A program made the position numbers and the translations under genes. DNA of 46,750 nucleotides from Pantoea eucrina (GTDB lineage: Bacteria; Pseudomonadota; Gammaproteobacteria; Enterobacterales; Enterobacteriaceae). Under the pieces are notes generated by a model that saw only the letters and a list, made by a program, of their open reading frames with translations, did no database searches and was not told the DNA's origin. The DNA is taken from assembly GCF_002095385.1 (NCBI RefSeq), contig NZ_MIPP01000030.1:1-46750 (forward strand), in the 5' to 3' direction. Shown in pieces: positions 29,946-39,218 of this stretch; within the stretch, counting starts at the first letter, position 1; the number at the start of each line of letters is the position of its first letter.

Positions 29946-30637
29946 TCAGCCAAACCATGCCAGCAGCAGCGGAAAGATAAACGGCGCCAGTAAAGAGGTG
30001 ATGATGCCGCAAATCACCAGCGCCAGCGAACTGAACGCCCCTTCCTGATAGTCGAGTTCCGCCGCGCGCGCCGTGCCCAGCGCGTGTGACGCGTTGCCAA
30101 TCGCCAGGCCACGCGATGCTTTGCTGCGAATGCGCAGGAGGTTCAGCAGCATGTGCCCGAATACGGCACCAAATACGCCCGCGATCAGCACGCAGATAGC
30201 GCTGATGGCCGGAATACCGTGCAGTGAGGCAGAGACCGCCATCGCAATCGGGGTGGTGACTGACTTGGGCAGGAGCGTCGCGGCGATCTCCGGTGTGGCG
30301 CCCAGCCACAGCGCCATCGCGGTACCAGAAACCATGGCGGTCAGGCTGCCAATAAAGCAGACGCTGATGATGGTTTTCCAGCGTGCGCGGATCTGATGCA
30401 TCTGCTCATAAAGCGGCAGCGCTAAGGCCACGACCGCCGGTTGCAGCAGCTGATTCAGCAGTGCGCTGCCGGCAAAATAGCGCGTATAGGGGGTATGCGT
30501 GAGCAGCAGCAGCGGGATAATGATGGCCATAGCTACCAGCAGCGGATTAATCAGCGAGATTTTGAGCTTTGCCGCCAGTCGCGCGCCACAAAATAAGCAG
30601 CCAGCGTCAGCGGCAGGGACCACCAGGCGTCACTCAT
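29946..30637 (-). pseudogene. yohK: YohK, LrgB-family membrane protein, frameshifted as read
   Basis: Inner-membrane protein of the LrgB/CidB family, partner of YohJ. The true start is ATG 30637, overlapping the yohJ stop by ATGAGTGA (8 nt), and gives [19 protein letters not shown], matching the E. coli N-terminus. The frame then breaks near 30580: the family sequence continues in another frame (LAAKLKISLINPLLVAM to the stop). Inserting one G after 30580 (plus strand) yields VARRLAAK and a 230-aa protein (E. coli 231). The downstream 225-aa frame from GTG 30623 is not a natural product. Real mutation or base-call error cannot be separated here. Confidence 0.85.
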
Positions 30638-31016
30638 GCGGCTGCTCCGGTTTCGGACGCTGCAGGCGTTCAGCGCTAAAACCTACCACCACCAGCACCA
30701 TCAGCGTGCTGGTGAGGCAGGAGACCACGATCGGCCCAAACTGCGCGGAAAGTACATCGGTATAGCTGATGACGCCGACGCTTATCGGGACAAACAGCAG
30801 CGCCATATAGCGGATCAGCAGATGGCAGCCGGGCTTTACCCAGCGGACCGGCAGAATTTGCAGTCCCAGCAGGAGAAACAGCAGCAGCATACCGATAATA
30901 CTGCCGGGAATAGTAAAGGGAAGCAGGGCGGCGATCGCGATACCGGCATAGAGCGCGGCATAGATAATCGTAAAGGCGCGCAGATAGCGCCAGCAGGCAG
31001 TTAACACGTCAGGCAT
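30630..31016 (-). CDS. yohJ: YohJ, LrgA/CidA-family membrane protein
   Basis: 128 aa (E. coli 132) with four hydrophobic segments and the family motifs [17 protein letters not shown] and [14 protein letters not shown]. Holin-like family; the physiological role in enterics is not settled, though pyruvate transport and murein hydrolase control are proposed for relatives. The start aligns with E. coli (ten residues before YLRAF). Translation is coupled to yohK. Confidence 0.93.
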   Translation of the reverse strand: MPDVLTACWRYLRAFTIIYAALYAGIAIAALLPFTIPGSIIGMLLLFLLLGLQILPVRWVKPGCHLLIRYMALLFVPISVGVISYTDVLSAQFGPIVVSCLTSTLMVLVVVGFSAERLQRPKPEQPHE

Positions 31017-31133
31017 CTCCGGCGTCTGTCATCGGTTTACATCATACGCATTACGCGCTTAGCGTGCCAGAGTCCGGCCTGCGTGCGCGGCAGAACTGGC
31101 GTAGAGGGTCGTTCAGGAAGAGGGCGGGAGCGG

Positions 31134-31165
31134 AAAAGCAGCCCTCTTCGCAGCGGAGAGGGCTG
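31134..31165 (-). terminator. Rho-independent terminator after metG
   Basis: On the minus strand CAGCCCTC (31165-31158), an 11-nt loop, GAGGGCTG (31146-31139), then C and TTTT. Confidence 0.8.
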
Positions 31166-31182
31166 TAAACAAAGAAAAGCGA

Positions 31183-33215
31183 TTACTTAACCGGCATGCC
31201 GGGCTGTGCGCCGCTGTCCACCGAGAGCACAAACAGATCGCTGCCGCCAGAGCCGGCTGAGAGCACCATTCCTTCCGATACGCCAAAGCGCATCTTACGC
31301 GGTGCCAGGTTGGCCACGATAATGGTCATCTTGCCCACCAGTACCGAAGGATCGGGGTAGGCAGCACGAATGCCGGAGAAGATCTGACGCTTCTCACCGC
31401 CGAGATCGAGCTGCAGGCGCAGCAGCTTGTCTGAACCCTCAACCAGTTCCGCTTGCTCAATCAGCGCTACGCGCATATCGACTTTGGCGAAATCATCAAT
31501 GGTGATGGTGTCGCCAATCGGCGCATCAGCAAGCGGGCCGCTCACCGCAGGCTGACTGGCCGCCGCCGCATCCTCTTTCGATGCCTCAATCAGCGCCTCC
31601 ACTTTTGCCATCTCAATACGGCCATAGAGCGCTTTGAACGGTGCCACGCTGTGATTCAGCAGCGGCTGCGCGATGCCATCCCAGCTCAGCTCGCTCTGCA
31701 GAAACGCCTCGGCGCGCTCGCTCAGCGACGGCAGTACCGGCTTCAGCCAGGTCATCAGCACGCGGAACAGGTTGATGCCCATTGAGCAGATCGCCTGCAG
31801 GTCAGCGTCACGGCCTTCCTGTTTCGCCACCACCACGGTGCCTGCTCATCAACATAGCGGTTCGCCAGATCGGCCAGCGTCATGATCTCACGGATAGCGC
31901 GGTTATATTCACGGTTCGCCCACGCCTCGCCAATCTTCTCTGATGCGGCCACAAAGGTCTGATACAGCGCCGGATCGGCGAGTTCAGCGGCCAGCTCGCC
32001 GTTAAAGCGTTTGGTGATAAAACCGGCGTTGCGCGAAGCCAGGTTAACGACTTTGTTCACTACGTCAGCGTTAACGCGCTGCACGAAATCTTCCAGATTC
32101 AGGTCGATATCATCAATGCGCGAAGAGAGCTTGGCCGCGTAGTAGTAGCGCAGGCTGTCGGCATCAAGATGCTTCAGCCAGGTGCTGGCTTTGATAAAGG
32201 TACCGCGCGATTTTGACATCTTCGCGCCGTTTACCGTGACATAGCCATGTACAAACAGGTTGGTCGGCTTGCGGAAGCCGCTGCCTTCCAGCATTGCCGG
32301 CCAGAACAGGCTGTGGAAATAGACGATATCTTTACCGATAAAGTGGTAAAGCTCGGTCGCGGAATCTTTCTGCCAGAATTCGCTGAAGTCGATATCGCCG
32401 CGCTTGTCGCACAGGTTCTTGAACGAACCCATATAGCCGATTGGCGCATCCAGCCAGACGTAGAAATATTTGCCCGGCGCATTCGGAATCTCAAAGCCAA
32501 AGTAGGGCGCATCGCGGGATATATCCCACTGCTGCAGTCCCGACTCAAACCACTCCTGCATCTTATTGGCGACCTGCTCCTGCAGCGCGCCGGAACGCGT
32601 CCACGCCTGCAGCATCTCGCTGAACGCCGGCAGATCAAAGAAGAAGTGCTCAGAGTCACGCAGTACCGGCGTAGCGCCGGATACCACTGACTTCGGCTCA
32701 ATCAGCTCGGTCGGACTGTAGGTGGCGCTGCACACTTCGCAGTTATCGCCATACTGATCGGCCGCTTTACATTTCGGGCAGGTGCCTTTCACAAAGCGAT
32801 CGGGCAGGAACATCCCTTTTTCCGGGTCGTAGAGCTGCGAAATGGTGCGCTTCTTAATGAAGCCATTTTCATTCAGGCGCGTGTAGATCACCTCAGCCAG
32901 CTGACGATTCTCATCGGCATGCGTTGAGTGATAGTTGTCATAGCTGATATTAAAGCCGGCGAAGTCAGTTTCATGCTCCTGCTTCATCTCGGCAATCATC
33001 TGCTCCGGCGTGATGCCCAGCTGCTGTGCTTTCAGCATAATCGGCGTGCCGTGCGCATCGTCTGCGCAGATGAAGTAAACCTGGTTGCCACGCATTCGCT
33101 GGTAACGGACCCATACATCAGCCTGGATGTGTTCCAGCATGTGACCAAGATGGATAGAGCCGTTTGCGTACGGCAGGGCGCACGTTACCAGTAATTTTTT
33201 AGCGACTTGAGTCAT
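31183..33215 (-). pseudogene. metG: Methionyl-tRNA synthetase, one-base frameshift as read
   Basis: Charges tRNA-Met. Two frames together cover the whole enzyme: 33215 to about 31835 (HLGH catalytic motif in [10 protein letters not shown], zinc knuckle [22 protein letters not shown]) and 31836 to 31183 (end of the anticodon domain and C-terminal tRNA-binding dimerisation domain). The break is at CCGTGGTGGTGGCG, where family sequence APWVVAKQ needs CCGTGGGTGGTGGCG: one G is missing. With it the product is 677 aa, exactly as in E. coli. metG is essential there, so a base-call error is the simplest reading. Confidence 0.93.
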
Positions 33216-33377
33216 GATTTGCGTAGCTTTCCGTTAATGAAAAATCGGGGTTAGATGTTAACCGAAGCACCCTCCGGCGTAAACACAGGAGGCGCGTCGC
33301 GCTCTTTTTCGCGCTGCTCTGATATGATTGACCTTATACCGCTACATTCTGGCGTCATGATGAAATAAGGAGAGGGG

Positions 33378-34490
33378 ATGAGCACACAATCCCGGGATTA
33401 TCATTCACCTGAAGCGTTGCGTGCCGTGGTCAGCGGCGTGCTGAGCGCATTTACGCACCCTACGCTGCAGCAGAATCTCACTACGCTGAAAGCGCTGCGG
33501 CACGTGGCGCTGCTGGATGAAAAACTGCATATCGAGCTGGTTATGCCGTTTATCTGGCGCAGCGCGTTTGAGGATCTCAAAGCGCAGGTCAGCGCGGAGC
33601 TGCTGCGGCTGACGCAGGCGCGCGCCATCGACTGGCGTCTGCGTCACGATATCGCCACCCTGAAGCGGGTAAAAAATCAGCCGGGCGTGAACGGCGTGAA
33701 AAATATCATTGCGGTCAGCTCCGGCAAAGGCGGCGTCGGCAAGTCGAGTACGGCGGTTAACATGGCGCTGGCGCTGGCCGCCGAAGGGGCGCGCGTGGGG
33801 CTGCTGGATGCGGATATTTACGGTCCCTCCATTCCGAATATGCTGGGAACGGAAGCGGAGCGTCCGACATCGCCTGACGGCACGCACATGGCACCGATTA
33901 TGGCGCACGGGCTCGCGACCAACTCAATTGGCTATCTGGTTACGGACGATAATGCGATGGTGTGGCGCGGACCGATGGCGAGCAAGGCGCTGCTGCAGCT
34001 GCTCAACGAGACGCTGTGGCCCGACCTCGACTATCTGGTTCTCGATATGCCGCCCGGCACCGGCGATATCCAGCTGACGCTGGCGCAGAGCGTACCGGTC
34101 ACCGGCGCAGTGGTGGTGACCACGCCGCAGGATATTGCGCTGCTGGACGCGCGCAAAGGCATCGTGATGTTTGAAAAAGTGGCGGTGCCGGTGCTGGGGG
34201 TGGTGGAGAACATGAGCATGCATATCTGCAGTGAGTGTGGCCATCATGAGCCTGTTTTCGGCACCGGCGGCGCTGAGCGGCTGGTACAGGATTACCACAC
34301 TCGCCTGCTGGCACAGCTGCCGCTGCATATTCACCTGCGGGAAGACCTGGATGACGGGACACCTACGGTGATCCGCCGGCCAGAGAGCGAGTTTACCGCC
34401 CTCTATCGCCAGCTGGCGGGACGCGTAGCCGCTCAGCTTTACTGGCAGGGCGAGGTGATCCCGGGCGACATCGCCTTTCGGGCGGTATAA
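33378..34490 (+). CDS. mrp: Iron-sulfur cluster carrier ATPase Mrp/ApbC
   Basis: 370 aa (E. coli 369). An N-terminal MIP18-like domain (residues about 10-90) is followed by a ParA/MinD-type P-loop ATPase with SSGKGGVGKSS (114-124), LLDADIYGPSIPN and LVLDMPPGTGDI. The cluster-binding pair is Cys284/Cys287 in HICSECGHHE. AAGGAGAGGGG stands before the ATG. Divergent from metG, as in E. coli. Confidence 0.96.
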   Translation: MSTQSRDYHSPEALRAVVSGVLSAFTHPTLQQNLTTLKALRHVALLDEKLHIELVMPFIWRSAFEDLKAQVSAELLRLTQARAIDWRLRHDIATLKRVKNQPGVNGVKNIIAVSSGKGGVGKSSTAVNMALALAAEGARVGLLDADIYGPSIPNMLGTEAERPTSPDGTHMAPIMAHGLATNSIGYLVTDDNAMVWRGPMASKALLQLLNETLWPDLDYLVLDMPPGTGDIQLTLAQSVPVTGAVVVTTPQDIALLDARKGIVMFEKVAVPVLGVVENMSMHICSECGHHEPVFGTGGAERLVQDYHTRLLAQLPLHIHLREDLDDGTPTVIRRPESEFTALYRQLAGRVAAQLYWQGEVIPGDIAFRAV

Positions 34491-34491
34491 C

Positions 34492-34938
34492 TCACGCCGT
34501 TTCGCTGGCGCGCCCCGCCAGCGGATAGTGCATCAGCACATAGGTACCCTGTTCGCCTTCGCCGCTGGCGACGCGCTGCCAGCCGTGATGCTGGTAGAAC
34601 GCCAGCGCGGCCCGATTCGCAGCCAGACATTTCAGCGCGCCGGTTGAGGTAAAGCGTGCTGTAACCTGCTGTAGCAGCGCGCTGCCCACACCCTGACCCT
34701 GATACGCCGGGTCAACATAGAGGCTGTGCAGAAAATTGTCGTTATCGAGAATGCCGGCAAAACCCGCGCGTTCGCCGCCGATCTCCGCTACCAGCACCGT
34801 TTCACCCAGGATCACCGCATCAAAATCCTCCAGCTGCCACGCATCACCGTTAAGCCACGTCCAGCTTTGCCGGCGCGCGGCGAGAAACAGCGTGCGCAGA
34901 AACGGGCGATCGCTCTCCTGAAAAGATCGGATATTCAC
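34492..34938 (-). CDS. GNAT-family N-acetyltransferase
   Basis: About 148 aa. The acetyl-CoA motif is HSLYVDPAYQGQGVGSALLQ, and the C-terminal NRAALAFYQHHGWQ is typical of GNAT. The substrate is unknown. I prefer GTG 34938 because AGGAG stands 8 bases upstream and the fold begins at once (NIRSFQESDRPFLR); ATG 34965 would add nine residues without a ribosome site. Convergent with mrp, with stops almost touching. Confidence 0.85.
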   Translation of the reverse strand: MNIRSFQESDRPFLRTLFLAARRQSWTWLNGDAWQLEDFDAVILGETVLVAEIGGERAGFAGILDNDNFLHSLYVDPAYQGQGVGSALLQQVTARFTSTGALKCLAANRAALAFYQHHGWQRVASGEGEQGTYVLMHYPLAGRASETA

Positions 34939-35105
34939 GTACGGGGTCTCCTGAATCGCAAGCATCGCTTATGGCACGCGGTCATACGTACCAGCCTGTA
35001 AAAAAAATAGCAGTTTTGCCGCATTCTGAGAAAGCCTGTTATCGCCGCCGCTTTTCTGTGTAGAATGCCGCGGCAAGCCGCACCGGATCTGGTCTCGCTG
35101 CATTG

Positions 35106-35142
35106 ATAGCTTTTGTTTATCTGAGTGATAACGTCTGCGTAT
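35106..35142. promoter_or_regulatory. OxyR binding site upstream of ahpC
   Basis: ATAG (35106-35109), TTAT (35117-35120), ATAA (35128-35131) and GTAT (35139-35142), each separated by exactly 7 nt: 13 of 16 positions of the ATAG-N7-CTAT-N7-ATAG-N7-CTAT motif. It ends 57 bp before the ahpC start, as expected for peroxide induction. Confidence 0.8.
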
Positions 35143-35199
35143 TAGCACCTGGCCTGAAAAAACTGTAGCCTGCATCACATCTTTTTAACGGAGGTCACT

Positions 35200-35763
35200 A
35201 TGTCAATCATTAACACCAAAATTAAACCGTTCAAAAACGCAGCGTTCAAAAACGGCGAATTCATCGACGTAACCGAGAAAGACGTTGAAGGTAAATGGAG
35301 TGTTTTCTTCTTCTACCCGGCTGACTTCACCTTCGTATGCCCGACCGAACTGGGTGACGTTGCAGACCACTACGAAGAGTTCCAGAAACTGGGCGTAGAT
35401 ATCTACTCCGTTTCTACTGACACGCACTTTACCCACAAAGCCTGGCACGGTTCTTCCGAGACCATCGGCAAGATTCAGTATGCCATGATCGGCGATCCAA
35501 CCGGCGCGCTGACCCGCAACTTTGAAATTATGCGTGAGGCAGAAGGTCTGGCCGATCGCGGTACGTTCATCGTTGACCCGGAAGGCATCATCCAGGCGAT
35601 CGAAATCACCGCTGAAGGCATTGGCCGCGACGCTTCTGACCTGCTGCGCAAAGTGAAAGCTGCACAGTACGTGGCTTCACACCCAGGCGAAGTCTGCCCG
35701 GCTAAATGGAAAGAGGGCGACGCCACGCTGGCTCCGTCACTGGATCTGGTCGGTAAAATCTAA
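35200..35763 (+). CDS. ahpC: Alkyl hydroperoxide reductase, peroxiredoxin subunit C
   Basis: 187 aa, the E. coli length. Typical 2-Cys peroxiredoxin that reduces hydrogen and organic peroxides. Peroxidatic Cys47 in FTFVCPTE and resolving Cys166 in GEVCPAKW. Strong GGAGG ribosome site. AT-favouring, highly used codons fit an abundant protein. Reduced by AhpF, encoded 71 bp downstream. Confidence 0.98.
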   Translation: MSIINTKIKPFKNAAFKNGEFIDVTEKDVEGKWSVFFFYPADFTFVCPTELGDVADHYEEFQKLGVDIYSVSTDTHFTHKAWHGSSETIGKIQYAMIGDPTGALTRNFEIMREAEGLADRGTFIVDPEGIIQAIEITAEGIGRDASDLLRKVKAAQYVASHPGEVCPAKWKEGDATLAPSLDLVGKI

Positions 35764-35794
35764 GTTACCTGACGCCATTCGGTCTCTTTTTTAT

Positions 35795-35817
35795 CGGGTG
35801 CTGCGGCACCCGATTTT
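35795..35817 (+). terminator. Intercistronic stem-loop ahpC-ahpF (partial terminator)
   Basis: CGGGTGC, TGCG, GCACCCG, then ATTTTC. It probably lowers ahpF relative to ahpC. Confidence 0.75.
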
Positions 35818-35834
35818 CTTCACAGGAACTCACT

Positions 35835-37403
35835 ATGCTCGACACCAATTTAAAAACCCAGCTTAAGGCTTACCTTGAGAAACTAACGAAACCGGTTGAG
35901 TTGATTGCTACCCTGGATGAGGGCACCAAATCTGCTGAGATCCGTACGCTGTTAGCAGATATTGCCGCGCTCTCTGACAAAGTCAGCTTCCGTGAAGAGA
36001 ACGATCGTCCGGTACGCAAACCGTCGTTTCTGATCACCAACCCAGGCAGTCAGAGCGGTCCGCGCTTTGCCGGCTCGCCGATGGGTCATGAATTTACGTC
36101 ACTGGTGCTGGCGCTACTCCAGACCGGTGGACACCCCTCTAAAGAGGCGCAGAGTCTGCTGGATCAGGTGATGTCACTTGATACCGATCTGCACTTTGAA
36201 ACCTACTACTCGCTCTCCTGCCATAACTGCCCGGATGTGGTGCAGGCGCTGAACCTGATGGCGGTACTGAATCCGCGTATCAGCCACACCGCCATTGATG
36301 GTGGCGTGTTCCAGAATGAAATTACCGAGCGCAACGTCATGGGCGTGCCGGCCGTCTATCTGAACGGCAAAGAGTTTGGACAGGGCCGCATGAGCCTGGC
36401 CGAAATCGTCGGAAAAGTTGATACCAACGCTGACAAGCGTGCGGCAGAAGAGCTGAATAAGCGTGACGCTTATGAAGTCCTGATTATCGGCAGCGGTCCG
36501 GCAGGCGCCGCAGCGGCTATCTACTCCGCGCGTAAAGGTATTCGCACCGGCCTGATGGGCGAGCGTTTTGGTGGTCAGGTACTGGATACAGTAGATATTG
36601 AAAACTACATCTCGATACCAAAAACAGAAGGGGCGAAGCTGGCGGGTTCACTGCGCGCGCACGTCGATGATTACGCGGTAGATGTGATTGACACACAGAG
36701 CGCCATTAAACTGATTCCCGCCGCGCAGGAAGGGGGATTGCACGCCATTGAAACCGCTTCCGGCGCGGTGCTGAAATCACGCAGCATCATCATCGCCACC
36801 GGCGCGCGCTGGCGCAACATGGGCGTACCGGGCGAAGATCAGTATCGCACCAAAGGCGTGACCTATTGCCCGCACTGCGACGGCCCGCTGTTTAAAGGCA
36901 AGCGCACCGCGGTTATCGGCGGCGGTAACTCCGGCGTGGAAGCGGCCATCGATCTGGCCGGTATTGTTGAGCACGTTACGCTGCTGGAGTTTGCCGGCGA
37001 AATGCGCGCTGACAAAGTGCTGCAGGATAAACTGCGCAGCCTGAAAAACGTCGACGTGATCCTTAACGCCCAGACCACCGAAGTTAAAGGCGACGGCAGC
37101 AAAGTCACCGGGCTGGCGTATCTGGATCGCACCACCCAGACTACGCACGAGCTGGCGCTGAGCGGCATCTTTGTTCAGATTGGTCTGCTGCCTAATACCG
37201 GCTTCCTTGAAGGCGCGGTAGAGCGCAACCGCATGGGTGAAGTGATTATCGATGCGAAGTGCGAAACCAGCCTGAAAGGCGTATTTGCCGCCGGCGACTG
37301 CACCACTGTGCCGTATAAGCAGATTATCATCGCCAGCGGCGAGGGCGCTAAAGCGTCACTCAGCGCCTTTGATTATCTGATCCGCACCCAGCCAGCACAG
37401 TAA
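35835..37403 (+). CDS. ahpF: Alkyl hydroperoxide reductase subunit F
   Basis: 522 aa (E. coli 521). FAD/NADH-dependent disulfide reductase for AhpC. The N-terminal tandem thioredoxin-fold domain has Cys129/Cys132 in SCHNCPD; then [15 protein letters not shown] (FAD), the redox pair in [10 protein letters not shown], and [15 protein letters not shown] (NADH). C-terminal [16 protein letters not shown]. Complete and in frame. Confidence 0.98.
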   Translation: MLDTNLKTQLKAYLEKLTKPVELIATLDEGTKSAEIRTLLADIAALSDKVSFREENDRPVRKPSFLITNPGSQSGPRFAGSPMGHEFTSLVLALLQTGGHPSKEAQSLLDQVMSLDTDLHFETYYSLSCHNCPDVVQALNLMAVLNPRISHTAIDGGVFQNEITERNVMGVPAVYLNGKEFGQGRMSLAEIVGKVDTNADKRAAEELNKRDAYEVLIIGSGPAGAAAAIYSARKGIRTGLMGERFGGQVLDTVDIENYISIPKTEGAKLAGSLRAHVDDYAVDVIDTQSAIKLIPAAQEGGLHAIETASGAVLKSRSIIIATGARWRNMGVPGEDQYRTKGVTYCPHCDGPLFKGKRTAVIGGGNSGVEAAIDLAGIVEHVTLLEFAGEMRADKVLQDKLRSLKNVDVILNAQTTEVKGDGSKVTGLAYLDRTTQTTHELALSGIFVQIGLLPNTGFLEGAVERNRMGEVIIDAKCETSLKGVFAAGDCTTVPYKQIIIASGEGAKASLSAFDYLIRTQPAQ

Positions 37404-37422
37404 ATCTCGCTGTCCGGCCCGC

Positions 37423-37451
37423 GCCCCGCACCTTGCTGCGGGGCTTTTTTT
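37423..37451 (+). terminator. Rho-independent terminator of ahpCF
   Basis: GCCCCGCA, 6-nt loop, TGCGGGGC and seven T. Confidence 0.92.
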
Positions 37452-37459
37452 GCGCTAAA

Positions 37460-37663
37460 TCAGCCGAGCCAGCGGCGCGCTTCGCTATCGCTGAGGTCGC
37501 GGTAGTAGAGCTTATGCAGCTGTACACCACAGCTGCGACAGCGCGCGGTGATAAAGGTAGCCTGACAGTAACGTCCGGCAGGATTCAGAACGCCGTGGCG
37601 GCTGATGGTAATCTGATGCCAGCGGTGAGCGTGCGGAATAAGATGGCGCAGCAGGTTAAGCAT
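37460..37663 (-). CDS. Small Cys/His-rich protein, unknown
   Basis: 67 aa with RYCQATFITARCRSCGVQLHKLYY, of which the core CRSCG with a nearby Cys and His suggests a small zinc-binding fold. I do not recognise a named family. The start has only a weak ribosome site, so some doubt remains whether it is translated. The region around its start is nearly repeated about 40 bp away (GCAGCAGGTTAAGCATG against GCAGCAGATTAAGCATG). Confidence 0.5.
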   Translation of the reverse strand: MLNLLRHLIPHAHRWHQITISRHGVLNPAGRYCQATFITARCRSCGVQLHKLYYRDLSDSEARRWLG

Positions 37664-37858
37664 GGTGATATCCGGCAGGGTGATCCGGCAGCAGATTAAG
37701 CATGCTGCCGCGTTGTCGCGGCTTGCGCTGTATCAATAAACTGGTCACTCCAGCGGTCTGTCTGCTTCTGCTACCGCGCAGATCAAGCTTTCTGCTCTCT
37801 GCGGCTTGCTTCGGGCGATCGCTTCCCCTAAGCTGCCGGTGTGTCGTAACAGACACCA

Positions 37859-37938
37859 TGACTCGGGGTGCCCTTCTTTGTGAAGGCTGAGAAATACCCG
37901 TATTACCTGATCTGGATAATGCCAGCGTAGGGAAGTCA
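37859..37938 (+). promoter_or_regulatory. TPP (THI-box) riboswitch
   Basis: Outer stem TGACT (37859-37863) with AGTCA (37934-37938). The conserved cores CTCGGGGTGCCC, GGCTGAGAAATACCCG and ACCTGATCTGGATAATGCC, then GCGTAGGGAAGT, are all present. It ends about 45 nt before thiD; binding of thiamine pyrophosphate would reduce thiD translation or transcription. Confidence 0.97.
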
Positions 37939-37983
37939 GATGCCTGCGCGCATTCGCCTTCCTGTACGCCTGACAGGAGCGCT

Positions 37984-38820
37984 ATGATGACCCACCCTTC
38001 CTCTGTTTTACCGCGCGGCTTGCCCCGTATAAATGCCCTGACTATTGCCGGTACCGATCCCAGCGGCGGCGCGGGTATTCAGGCCGATCTCAAAACCTTT
38101 TCCGCGCTCAGCGCCTACGGCACCAGCGTTATTACCGCGCTGGTGGCGCAAAACACCTGTGGCGTACAGTCGGTCTGTTACATTTCACCGGCGTTTGTCG
38201 CCGCCCAGCTGGATTCGGTGCTGAGCGATATTCGTATCGATACGGCAAAAATCGGCATGCTGGCAGAGAGCGCTATTGTAGAGGTGGTGGCAGAGAAACT
38301 GGCGCGCGCGCGGCTGCCGTTTGTAGTGCTGGATACGGTAATGATTGCCAAAAGCGGCGATGCGCTGCTGGCGCCAGAGGCGGTGGCGGCGATGCGTGAG
38401 CGGCTGCTGCCGCAGGCTTCGCTGATCACGCCTAATCTTCCGGAAGCCGCGGCGCTGCTGGAAACAACACCTGCCCGCGATGAGCGCGCCATGCAGCAGC
38501 AGGGGGAGGGGCTGCTCGATCTCGGCTGTGCCGCGGTGCTGATGAAAGGAGGACATCTGGAGGATGCGGAAAGCCCGGACTGGCTGATTACCCGCAGCGG
38601 ACGTTTCCGCTTTACGGCCCCGCGCGTAGCGACGCGCCATACTCACGGCACTGGCTGTACCCTCTCGGCGGCGCTGGCAGCGCTGCGGCCGCGTCATGAG
38701 AGCTGGGCTGATACGGTGACGGCGGCAAAAGGCTGGCTGCAGCAGGCGCTACTGCAGGCCGATTCGCTGGAGGCAGGAAAGGGCATCGGGCCGGTGCACC
38801 ACTTTCATCACTGGTGGTAG
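37984..38820 (+). CDS. thiD: Hydroxymethylpyrimidine/phosphomethylpyrimidine kinase
   Basis: 278 aa (E. coli 266). It phosphorylates HMP and HMP-P for thiamine synthesis. Substrate motif TIAGTDPSGGAGIQADLKTF; active-site region RHTHGTGCTLSAALAA. AGGAG precedes two adjacent ATG codons (37984, 37987). In E. coli the riboswitch heads thiMD; here it directly precedes thiD and there is no thiM in the window. Confidence 0.96.
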   Translation: MMTHPSSVLPRGLPRINALTIAGTDPSGGAGIQADLKTFSALSAYGTSVITALVAQNTCGVQSVCYISPAFVAAQLDSVLSDIRIDTAKIGMLAESAIVEVVAEKLARARLPFVVLDTVMIAKSGDALLAPEAVAAMRERLLPQASLITPNLPEAAALLETTPARDERAMQQQGEGLLDLGCAAVLMKGGHLEDAESPDWLITRSGRFRFTAPRVATRHTHGTGCTLSAALAALRPRHESWADTVTAAKGWLQQALLQADSLEAGKGIGPVHHFHHWW

Positions 38821-38840
38821 GGCGGATAACACGCAGGCAT

Positions 38841-38871
38841 AAAAAAAGCAGCCTTACAGGCTGCTCTTTTT
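38841..38871. terminator. Bidirectional terminator between thiD and tRNA-Asn
   Basis: AGCAGCCT (38847-38854), TAC, AGGCTGCT (38858-38865), with an A-run before and C plus five T after. Confidence 0.9.
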
Positions 38872-38878
38872 AAGAATC

Positions 38879-38954
38879 TGGCTCCTCTGACTGGACTCGA
38901 ACCAGTGACATACGGATTAACAGTCCGCCGTTCTACCGACTGAACTACAGAGGA
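38879..38954 (-). tRNA. tRNA-Asn (GUU)
   Basis: 76 nt including an encoded CCA. The acceptor stem TCCTCTG pairs with CAGAGGA; D arm TAGTTCAGTCGGTAGAA, anticodon loop CTGTTAA with GTT (plus 38919-38921), T arm CTGGTTCGAGTCCAG. Matches E. coli tRNA-Asn almost base for base. Confidence 0.98.
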
Positions 38955-39218
38955 ATTGTGTGGAACGGGGCGCATAATATCGGGCAGCCTGCTGCGTGTC
39001 AAAGCCCTTTTGCAAAATTTTTACTGACTGCTGAATAAACCGCCACTGCCTGACTTAATGTGAGGAATATCACCAAAGTACTGCAAAATTACAGCGGGAT
39101 TTGTTGATTTTGTCGTGTGCTCCACATCAATGATCACAGATATTTCATTTCGCCATTGTGGCGCTAAAAAATGAAACATATATTCCGCGAAACCTCCTCC
39201 ACTTTTCACGGGTGCAGC

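Noticed and set aside
31183..31836. Separate gene for a stand-alone tRNA-binding protein
   Set aside because: It begins in the middle of the MetG anticodon domain and is restored to MetG by one base.
38879..39218. Integrated element at tRNA-Asn
   Set aside because: No integrase, no duplicated tRNA end and no change in gene content nearby.
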